From Gammaproteobacteria bacterium (lineage in GTDB: Bacteria > Pseudomonadota > Gammaproteobacteria > SZUA-229): DNA of 6,177 nt. The position numbers and the translations under genes were made by a program. The DNA is taken from NCBI GenBank assembly GCA_026998145.1, contig JALTRC010000304.1:1-6177 (forward strand), in the 5' to 3' direction. A model generated the notes under the pieces. It did not search any database. It was not told where the DNA came from and saw only the letters and a list, made by a program, of their open reading frames with translations. Of this stretch, positions 5,964-6,177 are shown in pieces. The first letter of the stretch is position 1. Every line of letters begins with the position of its first letter.

Positions 5964-6052
5964 TTTTGACGCAAAGACGCAAAGGCCGCGAAGCAGGCTT
6001 GTATTTTCATACCCACTTACTGCTTTGCGTACTTTGCGTCTTCGCGTCAAAA
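5964..6052. repeat. Large inverted repeat between ahcY and metF
   Basis: Arms 5964-5996 and 6020-6052 are inverted copies matching at 29 of 33 positions (30 pairs counting one G-U in RNA) around a 23-nt loop. Within each arm a short unit related to GACGCAAA is repeated in tandem. The GCGTCTTTGCG-type sequence resembles short palindromic repeats dispersed between genes in many bacteria, by general recollection. A stem this long would be expected to affect read-through or mRNA stability between ahcY and metF. No T-tract follows the right arm, so it is not a standard terminator. It ends 12 nt before the metF start. Confidence 0.75.
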
Positions 6053-6064
6053 AACATTTAGAAG

Positions 6065-6177
6065 ATGAAAAAGTATTCAACACCCCAATTCAGCTGTGAG
6101 TTTTTCCCGCCCAAAACAGACAAAGGCATGGAGAACTTACGCAAACACAGCCAGACACTTCAACAGGCCATTAATCC
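6065..6177 (+). CDS. metF: 5,10-methylenetetrahydrofolate reductase, N-terminal fragment (continues beyond window)
   Basis: Only the first 37 codons are visible. They read MKKYSTPQFSCEFFPPKTDK and onward, and the FSCEFFPPKT string matches the conserved first strand of MetF (FEFFPPKT), whose Glu is a catalytic residue. MetF reduces 5,10-methylene- to 5-methyltetrahydrofolate using NADH through FAD, supplying the methyl group that turns homocysteine into methionine. That fits the product of the preceding ahcY. The start is fixed by an in-frame stop TAG at 6059-6061; the next ATG, at 6128, would cut off the conserved strand. The ribosome binding site is poor: only GAAG directly against the ATG, with no AGGAG at normal spacing. 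It is probably the third gene of the riboswitch operon, though the palindrome upstream may weaken its expression. Confidence 0.92.
   Translation, partial: MKKYSTPQFSCEFFPPKTDKGMENLRKHSQTLQQAIN

Overview
The window looks like a chromosomal segment of a gammaproteobacterium. DnaG is very close to the Escherichia coli type at its N-terminus, GltD, MetK and AhcY are proteobacterial in form, and an S-adenosylhomocysteine (SAH) riboswitch, known mainly from beta- and gammaproteobacteria, is present. I cannot fix the order or genus. All genes I can support lie on the + strand.

Layout: 1-518 is the 3' end of gltD (glutamate synthase small subunit). 519-1381 is an 863-bp gene-free repeat island. It holds a 34-bp imperfect palindrome (555-632), two copies of a structured repeat of about 250-280 bp in opposite orientations (641-916 and 1092-1343), and between them an 83-bp element (972-1054) with GGGAT/ATCCC-type inverted repeats. 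1382-3112 is dnaG (primase), without rpsU before it or rpoD after it. 3113-3331 is a regulatory leader: a TATAAT promoter followed within about 10 nt by an SAH riboswitch aptamer and a long expression platform that reaches the metK ribosome binding site. 3332-4498 is metK, 4535-5956 is ahcY, 5964-6052 is a large inverted repeat, and 6065 to the end is the start of metF.

The second half is an activated-methyl-cycle operon. MetK makes S-adenosylmethionine (SAM), methyltransferases turn it into SAH, AhcY hydrolyses SAH to homocysteine and adenosine, and MetF makes the 5-methyltetrahydrofolate needed to remethylate homocysteine. The riboswitch would turn the operon on when SAH accumulates. Its P1 5' strand is repeated exactly over the metK Shine-Dalgarno site, which suggests how the switch works: the P1 3' strand can pair with either copy.

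I see no new protein system. The signals most worth a second look are the riboswitch platform in front of metK and the paired structured repeats, whose stems differ in sequence between the two copies but keep their base pairing.
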